A stretch of DNA of 64,000 nucleotides, from assembly GCF_000004075.3 (NCBI RefSeq), contig NC_026659.2:4960001-5024000 (forward strand), in the 5' to 3' direction. A program made the position numbers and the translations under genes. This document shows, in pieces, positions 12,876 through 25,900 of this stretch. The DNA is from Cucumis sativus (taxonomy: Eukaryota; Streptophyta; Magnoliopsida; Cucurbitales; Cucurbitaceae). How positions within the stretch are numbered: position 1 is the first letter of the stretch; every line of letters begins with the position of its first letter. The notes below the pieces were generated by a model. The model did no database searches. It saw nothing but the letters and a program-made list of their open reading frames with translations, and had not been told where the DNA came from.

Positions 12876-13208
12876 TAACCGTACGTACTACGTATTATAT
12901 AATATATATTTTAAATAACTTCAAATATAAATAATACGAAAATGTTGAATTTATGTTTGCCATTATTTTAGGGATATGATGTAATATTTGAATTGAAAAT
13001 ATTATGAAATATAATAACTCAGGAACAGTTGAAATTCTCTTAACCATTTTTATTATTAATACGTACTATGAATTATTTGATATATTTTTTTAAATAGTTT
13101 GAAATATATTTTGTCATTATTTTAAGAATATATGTTGTAATATTTGAATTCAAAATATTATGAAATATAATAAATCGAGAAAGTTGAAATTCTCTTAGCC
13201 ATTTTTTC
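12876..13208. repeat. Diverged tandem duplication, unit about 155-170 bp
   Basis: Two successive blocks share the same order of motifs: acgtact near the start, then tttaaata, gtaatatttgaatt (12981 and 13137), aatattatgaaatataata, and gttgaaattctctta followed by ccattttt. The offset between copies is about 156 bases. They differ at many positions, so the event is old. No coding capacity is seen. Confidence 0.65.
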
Positions 13209-15078
13209 TTAGAGAAAATTGTTATTAAACATAAGTCTTATAAATAAAAGAAATAAATGTTAATTAATTTGATTTAAATACTAAAAATCTAAAAATCTAT
13301 TAATGAATTATAGACATATATTTAAGGGATACTACAGAAATTTGTCAAACCCAAAAATATCTAGTTAAGATTTTTCAAACTTATGACTGCGTGGTGTTCC
13401 GTCTCATTCTTTGCATCATGTAAGTAAGTTGTATCTCCACAAAATATATTATCCTACATAAAGGGTATAAACGGGTAAAAAAGTAGAAAAAAAATTAAAA
13501 GGGTCGTGTTGCCAAAAACTTAATATTTTTTTAATTTATTATACTCAAATTTGTCATTCTCACAAATTTCTCTTAAATAAATAGAGAGGTAGTGAGAGTT
13601 GATTTTCTTAATTTTGTGACCCAAATGGAGAAGGGCTACTCAATGGGCCATTAAGGCCCATAAAGTTCTTATATTTGGTTTGAAAACCATTTTGGATATT
13701 TCTTCAATAATTTGTTAATAGTGTATTTATAAGAAACTGTAGAAATGCACACATTGAAGTTGTGGTGCCACCAAGACATCTACCAAATAAATATCTATTA
13801 ATACCTATAAAAGCCTAAACCCAATCAATTGTGTAGGATGGTAATAAATTATTAGTACCTTATTTGCTTAATTTATGCTATATAAAAAATTGTCAATTTA
13901 TGGTGATTAAACCTTCCATTTTAGGAAATATAATGAGTTCGTTTGAATTGACGAAAAGATTTTAACAACTAAATTAAAGTTATTGTTGCCAGTTGTAGTG
14001 GTATTTATATTCTTTTAAAAGGTATAATATTAGTAATATACAGTGATCTCATAAACAATGATTACGTGTAGCCTAGGTTTTACTTAATTAATCTCATACA
14101 CTCTCCTATCTCCTTTGCACATAAAGAACTTTTTTTTTTCTTTTTTTAAAAAATATCACATGGCGCATTTCAGTTAGATGCTAATTCGAAGGAGAAATAT
14201 GTTGGAAAGTTTGAAGAAAATTGGAGGTGTAATTAATCGGAAATAAAAATTGAGAGGTAAACAATGTCTCACCATTTAGGTCACTGCAAAACAAGTTGGA
14301 AGTTTCAATTTTCATTCGAACTTATAATCTTACGAATCTCTACTACAAAAGTTAATTTAAAAATATTTAGGCAAAGGCATAAGATTACAAACTTTAAAAG
14401 GTAATAGCCAACGTGGTGAAGTTATTGTATAGTAAATCAATTTTAGAAGTTGAGTACCGTCTTAGAGGTCAAATTTAAAAGTTGAGTTTATCTTTTTTAA
14501 AAGTGAATCAATTTTAGCTAAGAAAACAAAATTGATGTTTTAAGTGATTTTAAAATCAAAGTAAAACTTGACAAACTAAGTGTAAATTTCAAACGTGATG
14601 TTAGATATTAATTTCATTACAAATTTCAGTAGGTAATATTTAGATTAATCATACGATTTTGGAGGAACAATATACTTAAAGTCTAAATTCAAATTATGTT
14701 TCCAATTTTTTTGGGTGACACTATTATGGTTTGAGCTAGAGAATCCTTGATTTTTCTTCACTCTTTGAATTTAGTTTTGTACATCAAATTCATCCAATAC
14801 AAAGAAGGCACATTTCAAGTGCATTTCAAATGGATGGAGATATTTTTGAAGGGCAACGTTATTAGTATTTTAAATTCATCCAATTTTGGATTGTTAATAT
14901 TGAAGAGGAACCCCAAAGTCAAAGTCAGAAGTAGTTTGGACATTGAAGCTACTAATTATTATAATTATTACTAAGGCAGTAAGAAGTTTAAACTAATTTT
15001 TTTACAATAAAAAAATCAAATACCTAAATATTCATCACTTATTTAATGCACACCTACCTATCCCTCCAATGCTACGTA

Positions 15079-15080
<2 letters not shown>
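13209..15080. other. AT-rich intergenic DNA, no gene seen
   Basis: Only short frames are present. A 75-codon frame at 14747-14974 does not start at ATG and has no recognisable motif. Confidence 0.5.

Positions 15081-15118
<38 letters not shown>
15081..15118. repeat. (AT)19 microsatellite
   Basis: An uninterrupted AT dinucleotide run of 38 bases, directly visible. Confidence 0.95.
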
Positions 15119-15121
<3 letters not shown>

Positions 15122-15279
15122 ATGCATTGAAGCATACAATTCAAACATAGGCTTGTTTCTTCATATCTCTCTATATCATGATATTTACATCATTCACTTC
15201 ACCCATATACTGCCTACATATATTTAGTGGGTATATATAATTTCGTGTAAAGTATGCTATTCTACCATCAAATTCGTCT

Positions 15280-16650
15280 CTACAATTGATGTCCTTCAAT
15301 GCATGCTTCCTTGAGTGTGTCTCTTACTTTATGGTAGTTGATTTATATAATTGGTACTGTGTTGAGATTGGTGATTTTGGTTCGTTTATTATTTCTCCAT
15401 TACTTCATTTTTATGCTCTCAAACTCCCAATTGTTCTTCCATGTTTGTTGTGTGTTAGTATGATGTGTCTCAACATCCTGCAATTTGTGATTTGTTGGAG
15501 AAGTTCTTAATTTTACTTCTACAACATTGCTTCTCAACTACATATTGTTTCAAGGGAGTCATATCTCTAACATCACTCTTATTCCCATTAGACTTTCTCG
15601 TGTTGATAACCTGCCTCTTCTGGATGATCTTCGTACCTTTGATGGTGGGTTACTTTATTCCTCCTTTATTGAGAAATAGAATTTTCCATATTCTAGCTAT
15701 CAACTAAATCTTGCACTTTGAGTGAAATTATCCAAGAGCTCACTGATAGTCGTCGTACCATTGATTCTCTTGTGCACTCTCTTAGCTTGATCTTAGCTAG
15801 TTCTGGTGATGCTTCTACATCCATCGTTGATCCGTCCAATTCCACTTGATTTCCTTTTTTGGCCGTTAAGGGGGAGATGTGTTCGAAGTTGTTGGGTATA
15901 TGTTTTGTTGTTGATGGTGTTCGTATGTGCTTGACCATAAAATAAATTTTGTATAAGCTAAGGGGGAGTTTTTTTTGTTGGTTGTAAAAGTTTTCTTTTG
16001 TCGTTTTATGGTTATTTTGTTGCCTTGTTAATAACTTTCCTTTTTTCTTTGGTCATAAGTTGTGGGTGTCTTAATGTTGAGTTGATTATCTTTCCTTCTT
16101 GTGAGATGGTCTCTATTATTGATTATCTTTCCTTCTTGTGAGATGGTCTCTAGATTTTGACCTAGCAAGTGCGTGTTGTGGTTGAATGTTTTTGTGTTCG
16201 TGAAAGAAGCTTTTGTGCTGTGAAGAAAGATTGTAGCTTGTGTTCATAATGAATGTTGACTACTGACATGTTATTCAATATTGATTGAGAAGTTTGAATA
16301 ATATAACATTTAGGAGAGTCTCTAATCAGACTATATTACTAGAGTTATTAAATTCAGGGGAGCCTGATTTTTGCAAAGACAATCAATCAAAGTATCAACA
16401 ACTTAGGAGATCCTAAGTGATCTTCTAGAGTAATCTTGTTGCATCTCATGATAGCCTATTATAAAAGATTGACTATCATACTCTAGTAAACATATATTTT
16501 CTCAATTTGGGCGTAGTCCCAACATTAGGTATAAATCCAACCTTGTTCTCTTATTCAATACATTTTATTGTTTCTTGAGAACATTCATTTCATATATAAT
16601 AATGTTTTTGTTATAGATGAATACATGGTTTTATCTTCAATTTGTTTTTG
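15280..16650 (+). mobile_element. Decayed Copia-like LTR retrotransposon remnant (probable)
   Basis: Two aagggggag tracts, at 15868 and 15961, look like the polypurine tracts found next to the 3' LTR of Copia elements. They follow a fragmented reading frame (about 15540-15850, broken by stops), including a stretch readable as ELTDSRRTIDSLVHSL. Downstream, near 16508, ggcgtagtcccaacattagg and then aaatccaacct resemble the R-U5 end of Copia-type LTRs, where a similar gtagtcccaa...taggt...aacc order is common. No intact gag, integrase or reverse transcriptase motif can be read, and LTR borders cannot be placed. The limits given are approximate. Confidence 0.4.
16082..16152. repeat. 37-bp tandem duplication
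   Basis: The unit beginning ttgattatctttccttcttg at 16082 is repeated from 16119 with 34 matching bases. It lies inside the probable LTR-like remnant. Confidence 0.85.
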
Positions 16651-19010
16651 AATTAACGATCGTGCATGAAATCAAACTATCAACTTTTGTAACGGTAAGT
16701 TGACACATTATTTAAATCTTTAATGAAAGTTGAACTATTTTGTATATTCTGTCCAGAAACGTTAAATTTAAAGGTTTCTTCTCCAACAGACAAATTTTAC
16801 TATATAAATAAAACTCCAATCCAAGTAAAGAAAATGAAAGCATTTGACCGAATAAATCTTAAGTAAATAATTGTTTTTTTTTTACTAGAAGTGCTTATCA
16901 TAAATGTTTCTGGTGAAATGGCAAAGTGGTGGTGATTCTTGGTGATTAGAGGAGACCTTCTTCTTGAGCAACTCTTGTAGGGTTATATCCTTTGCTCAAT
17001 TAATCTCCATGAAAACTATAACAAAGTGACTCATAATATGACACCTAATTAGGCAATAATTACTTAGCCTCTTTTAATTTTGTTGTTTGGACTCATTTTT
17101 CTCCTAATTAGTTCGCCCTCTTACTTATTATTATTGTTAATGATGTGAATAAGAGCTTTTGCTTTCTCCTCTATAAAACAAATAAAAAGAAATTATTTTA
17201 AATCATAAAACTACTACAAATATTTATAAATACAACAAAATTTTACGATCTATCATTTATAAACGCGATAGTCAGAAAAATTGCCATATTTATAAATATT
17301 TTGGTTTATTTTATTATATTATTTTATTTAAAATTTGGCTAAAAATTCAACAAATATTTGTATAAAATAAAAATAAAATAGGTTAAAAATTTTAAAAATA
17401 AAAAATCAAAATAAAAATAATTACCGAACATTACTTCAATTAATAATTATTTATATTCAACACAATAACTTAATAATGAGAAACTTAACTAGTTTTATAA
17501 CTTATAAATATATTCAACAAATCTATTTTCAATTAATCATTTGTATTTGAAAATTTTAAATTCTCTGCTAAACGTTTTAAGTAATTACATGATCCAGCTA
17601 ACCTAAGTAAGAACTTGTTTAAGATATATATTGTCATTAGGAGGTGAATTTGTAAGTTAGAGAATCTGAAGAACATAAATTTAAAAATAAGAGATTAATT
17701 GAAATAGGTTGTGAATTAGTCGTACTAGTTATCAGTACACAACAAACTAAGAAATTTGTTTGTGAACATGGTTTTGTGTTAAATTTTCTTTTTGTAGAAT
17801 TATTATTTGTAATATAATGTATTGAATAAATTAAAATGTTTGTTCCTATAGTTTGGAAGAAGATAACTTTAGGTTTAGGGTTTATAATTTACTTTTATGT
17901 TTTTGATAACAAATTCATAAATAGCCTAAATATAAACATTATACATGAAGTATGAAACCATATTAACTAAATTTAAAATTTTAAAATAAACCACATGGAC
18001 CAATATATTTCTATCATTTTAAAATTTAAAATTTAAATTCTAGATACAATAAAACATGAAAATTTAATTTTTAGAATTTGTATTATTTAGATTACAAAAT
18101 TCGAAAACAGTTTTTAAAAATACAATTGAGATTGTCTAGACAAGATATGTTCTCGAAATTTAGTGAATCTGAAAAGACAAAATAGAATTTAAATGGCAAA
18201 CCAAACGAGTCCTACAAGTTTCGATATTTTGGATACACGAGTATATGTTATTGAATTAAAAACAATAATTTTTTAAAATAAAAGAAAAAAAGAGTTAAAA
18301 TAGAGGAGAGACAAGTCACGTGAGGGGAAAAGCAGAAGTTCACATGGCTAAATAATGGGTGTCATCCTAAATGGCATTAAAATAAAAAGTCAAGACTTGT
18401 AATCATAAATGAAGATTGCAGCTATGTGTGTTCGTGTGCACCAAATAAACTATCACTGCCAATTATATAATAAACAAACTAATGTTTATATGTTTTGTGT
18501 GTTGAACATTCAACAATACGTTGGATCGATTTAGCCTCATCATCGCAGGAACATCATATATGGTCTCATAGATAGTGTTACGATGATATTGTTTCTGACG
18601 AATTTAGACTCTTCGAATCAAATCATGTTTATCAGATACAGTAATTCATTAACTTTTAAATAACTAAGATACAAATACATGCAAGAATACGCCACTTTTT
18701 AAAATATGTATGTATGTATACTAAATGTAATCCACAAAGTAATATACGAAATTAAGTGAATATGGTTTTATGGTATATATATTTTCCTTTAAGTAAACCA
18801 TGGGTTAAGGTTAAAATTCATTTTGTGTATATATATATAATTGATTGGTGTATCCTCTTCACGTATTTGAAAGAGAGGGTTACACGTATTTGAAATTTAA
18901 ATGAAAAAGTCAGATTCTCCATTTAACATATCCTTATGTATCAATATCAAATACATATCCAATACTGATTTCTACACACTTTTAAGTATATGCATGTGCT
19001 TTCATAAGTG
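16651..19010. other. AT-rich intergenic DNA, no gene seen
   Basis: Homopolymers and short AT runs only. An acacgtatttga pair near 18860-18890 is a small local repeat. No reading frame of interest. Confidence 0.5.
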
Positions 19011-19011
19011 A

Positions 19012-19413
19012 GATCAAAAGTGTGCAACTAGCAGAGAGAAGAATGATCGGGACCTCCCCAAATGGTTGCCTCCTCCTTTTGCCTATCTTTGTCATGTGGT
19101 GTGGGATGGAGACGAGGGACATGGGCATGGAGGAGGTTTGGATTGGGTTCTAAAGAATTATGAAAAGACTGTCACTGATCTTGAGAAGTTTGATACGTTC
19201 ATGTCGGAGGTTTAGGCTCATGCTCTATATGGTGTTGATGAACTGAAGGGCCATGATCTATTGGAGTATTTGCTCAATCATTATGGAGTCTATAATGCCC
19301 TTATTGACGGGGCCTAGAGGTCAATATATCTAAATATCTCCAGTGAAAGAGATTTTGAAGGTGTGCTAAAGTGGCAATGTGTACCAATTCAAATACACAT
19401 ATTCATATGGTAG
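19012..19413 (+). pseudogene. Unidentified broken coding fragment with two in-frame TAG stops
   Basis: One frame reads as normal protein for about 133 codons except for TAG at 19213-19215 and 19315-19317, and it ends at TAG 19411. It contains balanced, non-AT-biased text such as RDLPKWLPPPFAYLCHVVWDG, a DWVLKNYEKTVTDLEKFDTF stretch, and ALYGVDELKGHDLLEYLLNH. Base composition (GC-richer) and amino-acid mix differ sharply from the flanks, where frames are AT-driven. Both stops are one transition away from CAG or TGG, the pattern expected from C-to-T decay of methylated DNA. I do not recognise the parent protein. It could be a host gene fragment captured or duplicated, or a transposon-encoded protein. 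It lies between two LTR-like relics. Confidence 0.5.
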
Positions 19414-20340
19414 ATGGGTCACTTTATTTAGATGAATAATTATGTTTCTAGTGTAACACTTCAGCCTCTAACTCTAGTTTGAATAATTTATTCTCTATTT
19501 CTTATTTATTTCTAATGATCTAGTATTCCTACGTGATCATAACCATCAATAAAATAAGATTAAATGTCAATTTTTTGTTACATGTCAATTAATTTTTATA
19601 ATTTATAACAAAATAATTTAATCCACGTCTATCAATTTATAATCGTAAAAAATTTCATTAAATCTTAATATATTATTTATCTGGTTAAGGATCAAATTGT
19701 TACAATTTTTAAAGTATAGAGGTTAAGTTGTTACTTTCGAAAAGAGATTAAATTTTGAAGTTTTTAATCTCTTTTCGAACAATAGTTTGATTTCGATTTC
19801 TTAGCGTACTTAAGAAAGAAAGAAGACTGAAGACAACAAATAGAAACGAAGAGTGGCCACAAGTATAAAAACAAGTCATTTAAATACTAAAAACAAGACC
19901 TAAATCTATACCTTTTCCTAAAAAAAGAATAGTTTTGGAAATATTACTTCATATTAGAGTTTCACTGTTGGTTGTATACAGAAGTTGTCGCACAAGATCA
20001 TATCTCACTCAAGTTGTCATTTCTGCAGTTTAATAATTTTCTTATTTGGTTGGTTGTAATTATTTTTCCTGCATAATTTTCTTTTCTTTGATGTGCATAA
20101 TTTGAATGGGATTGGTTTCCTTTTCCACGGCGACTATTTATTTGCATGATATATAGTGCATTTGTTAGGGTTATGGATCTTTTTGTAGGTAGCCCCAATG
20201 TTCTTCCATTCAAACTATGCATGTATTGGCTTGTGTTTTGGCATCGCCATGTGAGATCATCATTGAAGCTTTTTGTTCAAGAAATTATTTCTTTTTTTCT
20301 TTTGGCATATATACAAGAAATTCTTATTTACGATTTCAAT
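19414..20340. other. Intergenic DNA, no gene seen
   Basis: Short chance frames only. A small inverted pair near 19745-19780 (gattaaa...ttttaatctcttttcg) could form a hairpin. Nothing else can be supported. Confidence 0.45.
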
Positions 20341-20344
20341 ACTC

Positions 20345-20770
20345 GAGAGTAGAGTCTCTCAATCTTAGGTAGAGTCCAAGACTTTTACAGTTTGGAAAGG
20401 AGTTATCCAATAACGTAAGAGAGCCTAAGTTCTATAAGTGAAAATCATTCACGAGAAAATGAAAAGATAACAACTTTTGAGAGAGAGTCTCACATACTTA
20501 GGACAACTAAGTGTATCGTCTCTAATATTTAACGCTACTTAGCTTAGAGACGGAGCCTAAGTGATAATCAAGTTAATTAGGTTCTACATGTGTATCATTG
20601 TGATCATTATTTTACAAATATGTATGTATAATATTGTAAATACTTGACTTTTGTATATTATAGAACATATTTTTGGGTTTTGTCCCAAGACATAGTATAG
20701 GTTATCACCGAATTAGATTATCAATCTAAGTGTTCTGATCCTTTAATTTCTTGTTTTGTTGTGTGTTTAT
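20345..20770 (+). mobile_element. LTR-like relic, Copia type (probable)
   Basis: The block holds repeated gagagtctc/cctaagtg motifs (20352, 20499, 20571) and ends with ttttgtcccaagacatagta, then taggttatcaccgaatta (about 20677-20718). The gtccca...gtaggtta-caccgaa order is typical of the downstream part of many plant Copia LTRs. The 16.3-16.6 kb remnant shares the gagagtctct, cctaagtgat and gtccca motifs in the same order, so the two may be diverged relatives. Borders and internal genes cannot be seen. Confidence 0.4.
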
Positions 20771-20859
20771 TATCTATTGCCTCTGAGTTAGCTTGATTAT
20801 CTTGTGTTTAATATCCCTAGTAGGTGGGACAAATCACTTATTAATTTTTACTTCTATTT

Positions 20860-23800
20860 CGAAGTGTCAAAGAAGGTTTATAAATTTTCAATTTTATGTC
20901 TAAAATGTTCTCGAGATCTTGAAAATTAATTATTAGAATTGTTTATCTAATATTTTTATTGAGTTTTTTTTAAAAAAATTCAAACATTCTTAGATTAAAT
21001 TTATAATTAGCTAGACTCAATCGTTTGATAATGATTACATTTTTTGTTTTCTATTTATGAAATTTATATGCTTATTTCCTCGTAAATTCTCAAATTATAA
21101 TTTTCACATTGAACACTTGCTAATATTACAATCAATTGAGCGACAATAAAATTTTGATTAAACAAAATTTAATAAATTAGAGAATAAGGTATAATATTAT
21201 AATTTCTTTTTTTAAAAAAAGTATGAATATTAACCCCAAAAATTTGTGTTTAGTCACTAAAAAAAAGAGTTGAAACCCATCTCTCACAATTAGTTGTCAC
21301 AGCTTAGTTAGGCAGTATTATATTTTCATAATTAAATTTAAACTTATGATTACATTTATGGTTATAAAGATCTATATATAGTTCCATTGTTTGGATTATT
21401 CGAATATATATTGTACCAATTATAATTAATAAAATCAATAGTTAAATTCTATAATTTGTTTGAGAAATTAATGAATATGTTTTTTTTACGTATTTTATGA
21501 ATTATTTAAATTTATTGTTATTATTTCCTAAAACAAATATATGGTATAAATGTTACTAGGTGTTTCTTTCTTTGTAGAATTAATCGAGAATAGGAGTCGA
21601 AGTGTCTCTTCCTCTCGTATTTTTTCTTTATATAGTTAAAATAATGTATCAAAACATTGTGTGTTGCTCGCAAATCTTTGAAAGATTAAGAGTTTTCAAT
21701 TCTTTCTACTTCTTGTTTGTCGTTGTTTTACATTGTATGTAGTTTGTACGTATTTTGAGTTGTTATTTTGATACTCAATCTAATTTCTAAGAAGATAGAG
21801 AGAAATTAACATAGCACAAGAGATCATCGATAATGTTTAACATGTAATTACGTAACTTTTTATTTCACAAAAATAAAATTAATAAATTGGAATGATCAAA
21901 ATAGTCGTAGATCATCAACTTAAAGTTGTTAATTAAATCAAATACAAACACAGTTTGAAATTCTTGAGCATAAATTGCTTCATTTTTCAAAAAAGAAAAT
22001 ATTATTAAATTCAATAAGTTAATTATGCATGGTTAAATTATATAAATGATTTATTAAATAATTTAATTTAACTTTTTTCAAGATAAACAAAAAAAAAATG
22101 GTCAGGCAGGATATTTATATCAAATTCATTATTGATTAGGACAGAGTTTATACAAAATTAATAGGGCGGCCTAAGGGGACTTTACTCTTTTGTTTTTATT
22201 TATGTGGTAAGGTTCTCTATTATTCCAATTATAATTTTAAATAAACCATTTCTCATGTATTTTAATTAACAAAATTTTTAATTTTTAATTAATTATTTGC
22301 TTTAAATCTTATTTAGTATGATAATGTTTATATATATATTTTTTTTTTCATAAATTAAAAATCAAAATTTATTAACGATTATTTACCCAAACTTAGTCAT
22401 TTATTTTTAAATCTGAGTTGTAGAAATTAAAAATTATGTTTTTTTTTAAGTGGTTATTGTAAATGGTAGTTGAGTGGTAGCTTTATGAAAACTTTTTATA
22501 ACTCTTTCTTCGTAATGTAATATTGTATATTTATTACTAACCATTTACCAACATACTAAAATTAGTGTAACAATAAACACAAAAAAAGAGATGTTGAAAT
22601 AAATATATTTCTAAAACATATTAGATGTATCATATAGTAATTAAATCTAACATTATTGCTAGACTCATGACACTAATAGTAAGTTGATTATGACACTTCA
22701 TCAGACATTCTTGTGACCATATACATGGTTTCAATATACATATATACCAAATCTAACTTTTTTAAGAAAATATTGAAAAAAAAAACTATCCTACCTTATG
22801 CATGCAATTGTTATTATTATAATAATAATAATCATTATTATTATTGTTAGTTTGGTGCTCGAGCTTTGAAGTGTCTACCACGTCTTTACACTTTTTAGTT
22901 TTGTGTCTAATTGGTTCTTCGACGTTAAGATTTATACACGACTATTAGATTTTTGACTAATTGATATATTCAATATTTTTTTAATTATAAATATAGTCTT
23001 TATAAATTTGAATTTTACAAGTTCTTTATAAATCATCAAACTTTAACTTTATATATAATTAAATTATTATTATTATTATTAAATATAACACGATAAACTA
23101 AAATATTTATAAACATGATAAAATATCATAGCCTATCTAATTAACTTTAATTCGTATATAGTACAACGTCCATTTTTTATAAGTTAAGCAAGTATAAATG
23201 CGACCATATATACATGCATTTACATTACTCAATAATAAATATTAAAAGAATACATGGTTTTGATGGTAAAAGTAATTTTTTTAAAAATGAATGAAACTGA
23301 GAGAAGTGAAATATGAGATATGCATGGGAAGAAATGAGAAAGAAGAAGAAGAAAAGAAAAATAATAAATACAATAAAGTATGGAAATAATAATGATAATA
23401 AATTAGAATAAAGAAAAACGGCAACGAGCAATGGCCATATGAGATTGGGATGAAGAGAAGGTCGGCGGAAGAGGAAGGAGAAAGGTAAAAGAGGGAAGAA
23501 AAATTCCAAACCTAAACTCTTTTTTCATTTTTCATTTTTCTTTTTTTTGGCATTTTAATTGTGTTAACATATGGTCATATTAATTATCGCTGTAAGAGTA
23601 ACCCTTCTAAGCATCAACACTAGTCTTGGATATACTTGATTCTTTCTCGTTTCAACATTCACATTTTTTCATCGTTCTTGATAAGTTGACACTCTTCTTG
23701 CTTTCTCTTTCGTTACTTGTTATTGATTTTCAATCACTTGATTATAGAGAGTTGAGTCAAAGATTATGAAACGTTGTTTGTCTATTGAATGAAATTATAT

Positions 23801-25670
23801 TAAGTGAGAATTGAGAATGTGTAGCAAGTGTAAAGTGGAAATAAGGGCAAGTATCAAGTCGGTGAGTAGTGAGCAATGAGCATTGTCACTTAACTTTGGA
23901 AGGTTGTTAATTATGATAACTTCACGATAGAATGATGCAAGCAAAATGTTAAAATAAATATTCAATTTTTTTAGAAAATAAACTCTTTTTTTATTTGACC
24001 GATGAAAAGATGACATCTATATGTACAAAAATCTTGAAAATATATACATAGATGAGAAGAAGGGAAATGAAAATTACCTTCACTTTTATTTTAAAATAAA
24101 AAAATATATTTTTTTTACATCAACAACTTAAAAACAAATTTTTAAAATAACTAGTCCATACTCGTATAATACATGAATTAACAAAGGATAGATTAGGACT
24201 TAAACATCAATAACTAAAATGTTGAGTTTTGGACGCAACTTAGAGATGTAGATTTTGATGACAAAAAAAATGTATATTTTTTTTTCTTATTTCAATAGTG
24301 GAGTTTTTAATATATACACATGTATATGTGTGTATATATTTTGAATAATAAAAAATTAAAAGGGGGAAGAATGGTGCAATAAAAAGTCATGCAGCCATGA
24401 TTACTTACCTTATGCATTCCTAACCCACTTTGTTTTTTTATGCATGATAAAGTGATATTTTGTTTGGGAAAAAACAAATTATGACCAACATTCTCGTTTT
24501 GTTATTATTTTAACTTGTTTAGTAAAACCAATTTGGAGCAAAATCATTCCTTGGTTTTGTTTTCAACTCATCTTTTAGGTTGAATTTTAGTTTTTATTTA
24601 TATTATAATTTATTTTTAAATATTAAAAAAAAAACATATTATACATACAATTTGGATGTTGTTACACGACTGAAAGTAGGTGCAAGCCATTGCAATGCAA
24701 AATTCTTGGTCCACTACTATGCAGAGCCAAACCGGTATTTTCTTAAGTTGTATATACGATATTCCTGCTTACGTAAATGAAAAAGTGGAAAGATTATGCC
24801 TAGGAGATGTTTGTAGTTGAGAAAACATTGAAGTCGAGAGAAGTTCCATGAGAAGATAGTCAAATTATTTATTTGCCATTCGATGAGGGTTTACGTGACA
24901 ACACTACAAACATGATATATATTTAAGAGATGCACTAAAGATCGATCTAATTTATATATGTATTTGTATGTATAGTTAAACAACAATATATAAAGCTAAG
25001 TTGAACGAGTGATAATACAAAATGTATTTAAAATATTCACGTTCACAAACACTTTTGAAGAGCAAAGATAAATGCGATTATGATATGAAAGAAGGACAAA
25101 TGAATTGATTTATATATTCCAAATTTAAAACATACACTTTTTGTGAATTCATAATGAACATGTAGATCTTAAAATCGAAAAAGAAAAAGTAAATTTTCAT
25201 CAAATTGATTATTGAACTAACCGAGTAGTTATAGTAAAAAAAAAAAATTAGGGGAAGTGATTTTTGTGTTTAATTAACAAAGGAATCCAGGTAATGAAAC
25301 TAATTTGAAATAGTACTCCATTATTGTTATAGCACTAAACTAAATGTTTGACTTGTAAGAAGGATAATATATACATATCTATGAAAATAAAAAAGAACCC
25401 ATGTGACTTAAAATCTTTCAAAATTAATTCATGCAGTAAAGAAAGTCATTTTTTTATAATTAATAAAAAAAAACAATCCGTTACAAGTACAACCAATAGA
25501 TTAATCTTGATAATTAGTCATATAATATTGCAATTGAACATATAAATAAAGTTATTTAAAATTAGATTATTTATATATATATTAGGATAAAAGGCAATAA
25601 TTATAGAGAAAAATGTTTAGGTTAGAGTTATGGGTATTATGGAGATTTCACATAGGTTTCAGTTAGAAAA
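20860..25670. other. AT-rich intergenic DNA, no gene seen
   Basis: Long AT-rich spacer with many poly-A/T runs. Frames at 23225-23509 and 23795-24016 are low-complexity and are not supported as genes. Confidence 0.55.
22808..22848. repeat. ATT/ATA trinucleotide microsatellite with a palindromic turn
   Basis: Runs of tta/att switch to ataataata and back to attattatt within about 40 bases, so the array is partly self-complementary. Confidence 0.8.
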
Positions 25671-25682
25671 ACAAAAAGAAAA

Positions 25683-25900
25683 GAAAGGGGTAATTGGAGT
25701 CCACGCGCGGTCCAAAAAGCGTGAGGAAGGGGCCCACTCCAGTTTTTTCAGTTTTAGTAAATAGAAATTTGGTACAGTTTTCCGCACCTGATCCCTCCCC
25801 CGTTTTACACACAACACTTGTCCTTGTTGCATTGGTCATCGCCTCAAACTCGGATCTGCTTTTGTTTCTTTGCTTACGTGTCACCATTTACTTCTTTTTC
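25683..25900. other. GC-rich island upstream of the Pumilio gene
   Basis: This stretch (for example gtccacgcgcggtcc at about 25700 and ggggcccactcc at 25729-25740) is far richer in GC than anything within several kilobases to the left. It contains a TGGGCC-type site II core (GGCCCA read on plus). Both strands have a chance frame of about 74 codons with no recognised motif. It lies about 1.1-1.3 kb before the Pumilio start codon, so it may be a distal promoter or first untranslated exon. This is inference from composition and position. Confidence 0.35.

Noticed and set aside
23225..23509. 94-codon Phe/Leu-rich minus-strand frame
   Set aside because: It is the reverse reading of a purine-rich low-complexity tract; no family motif.
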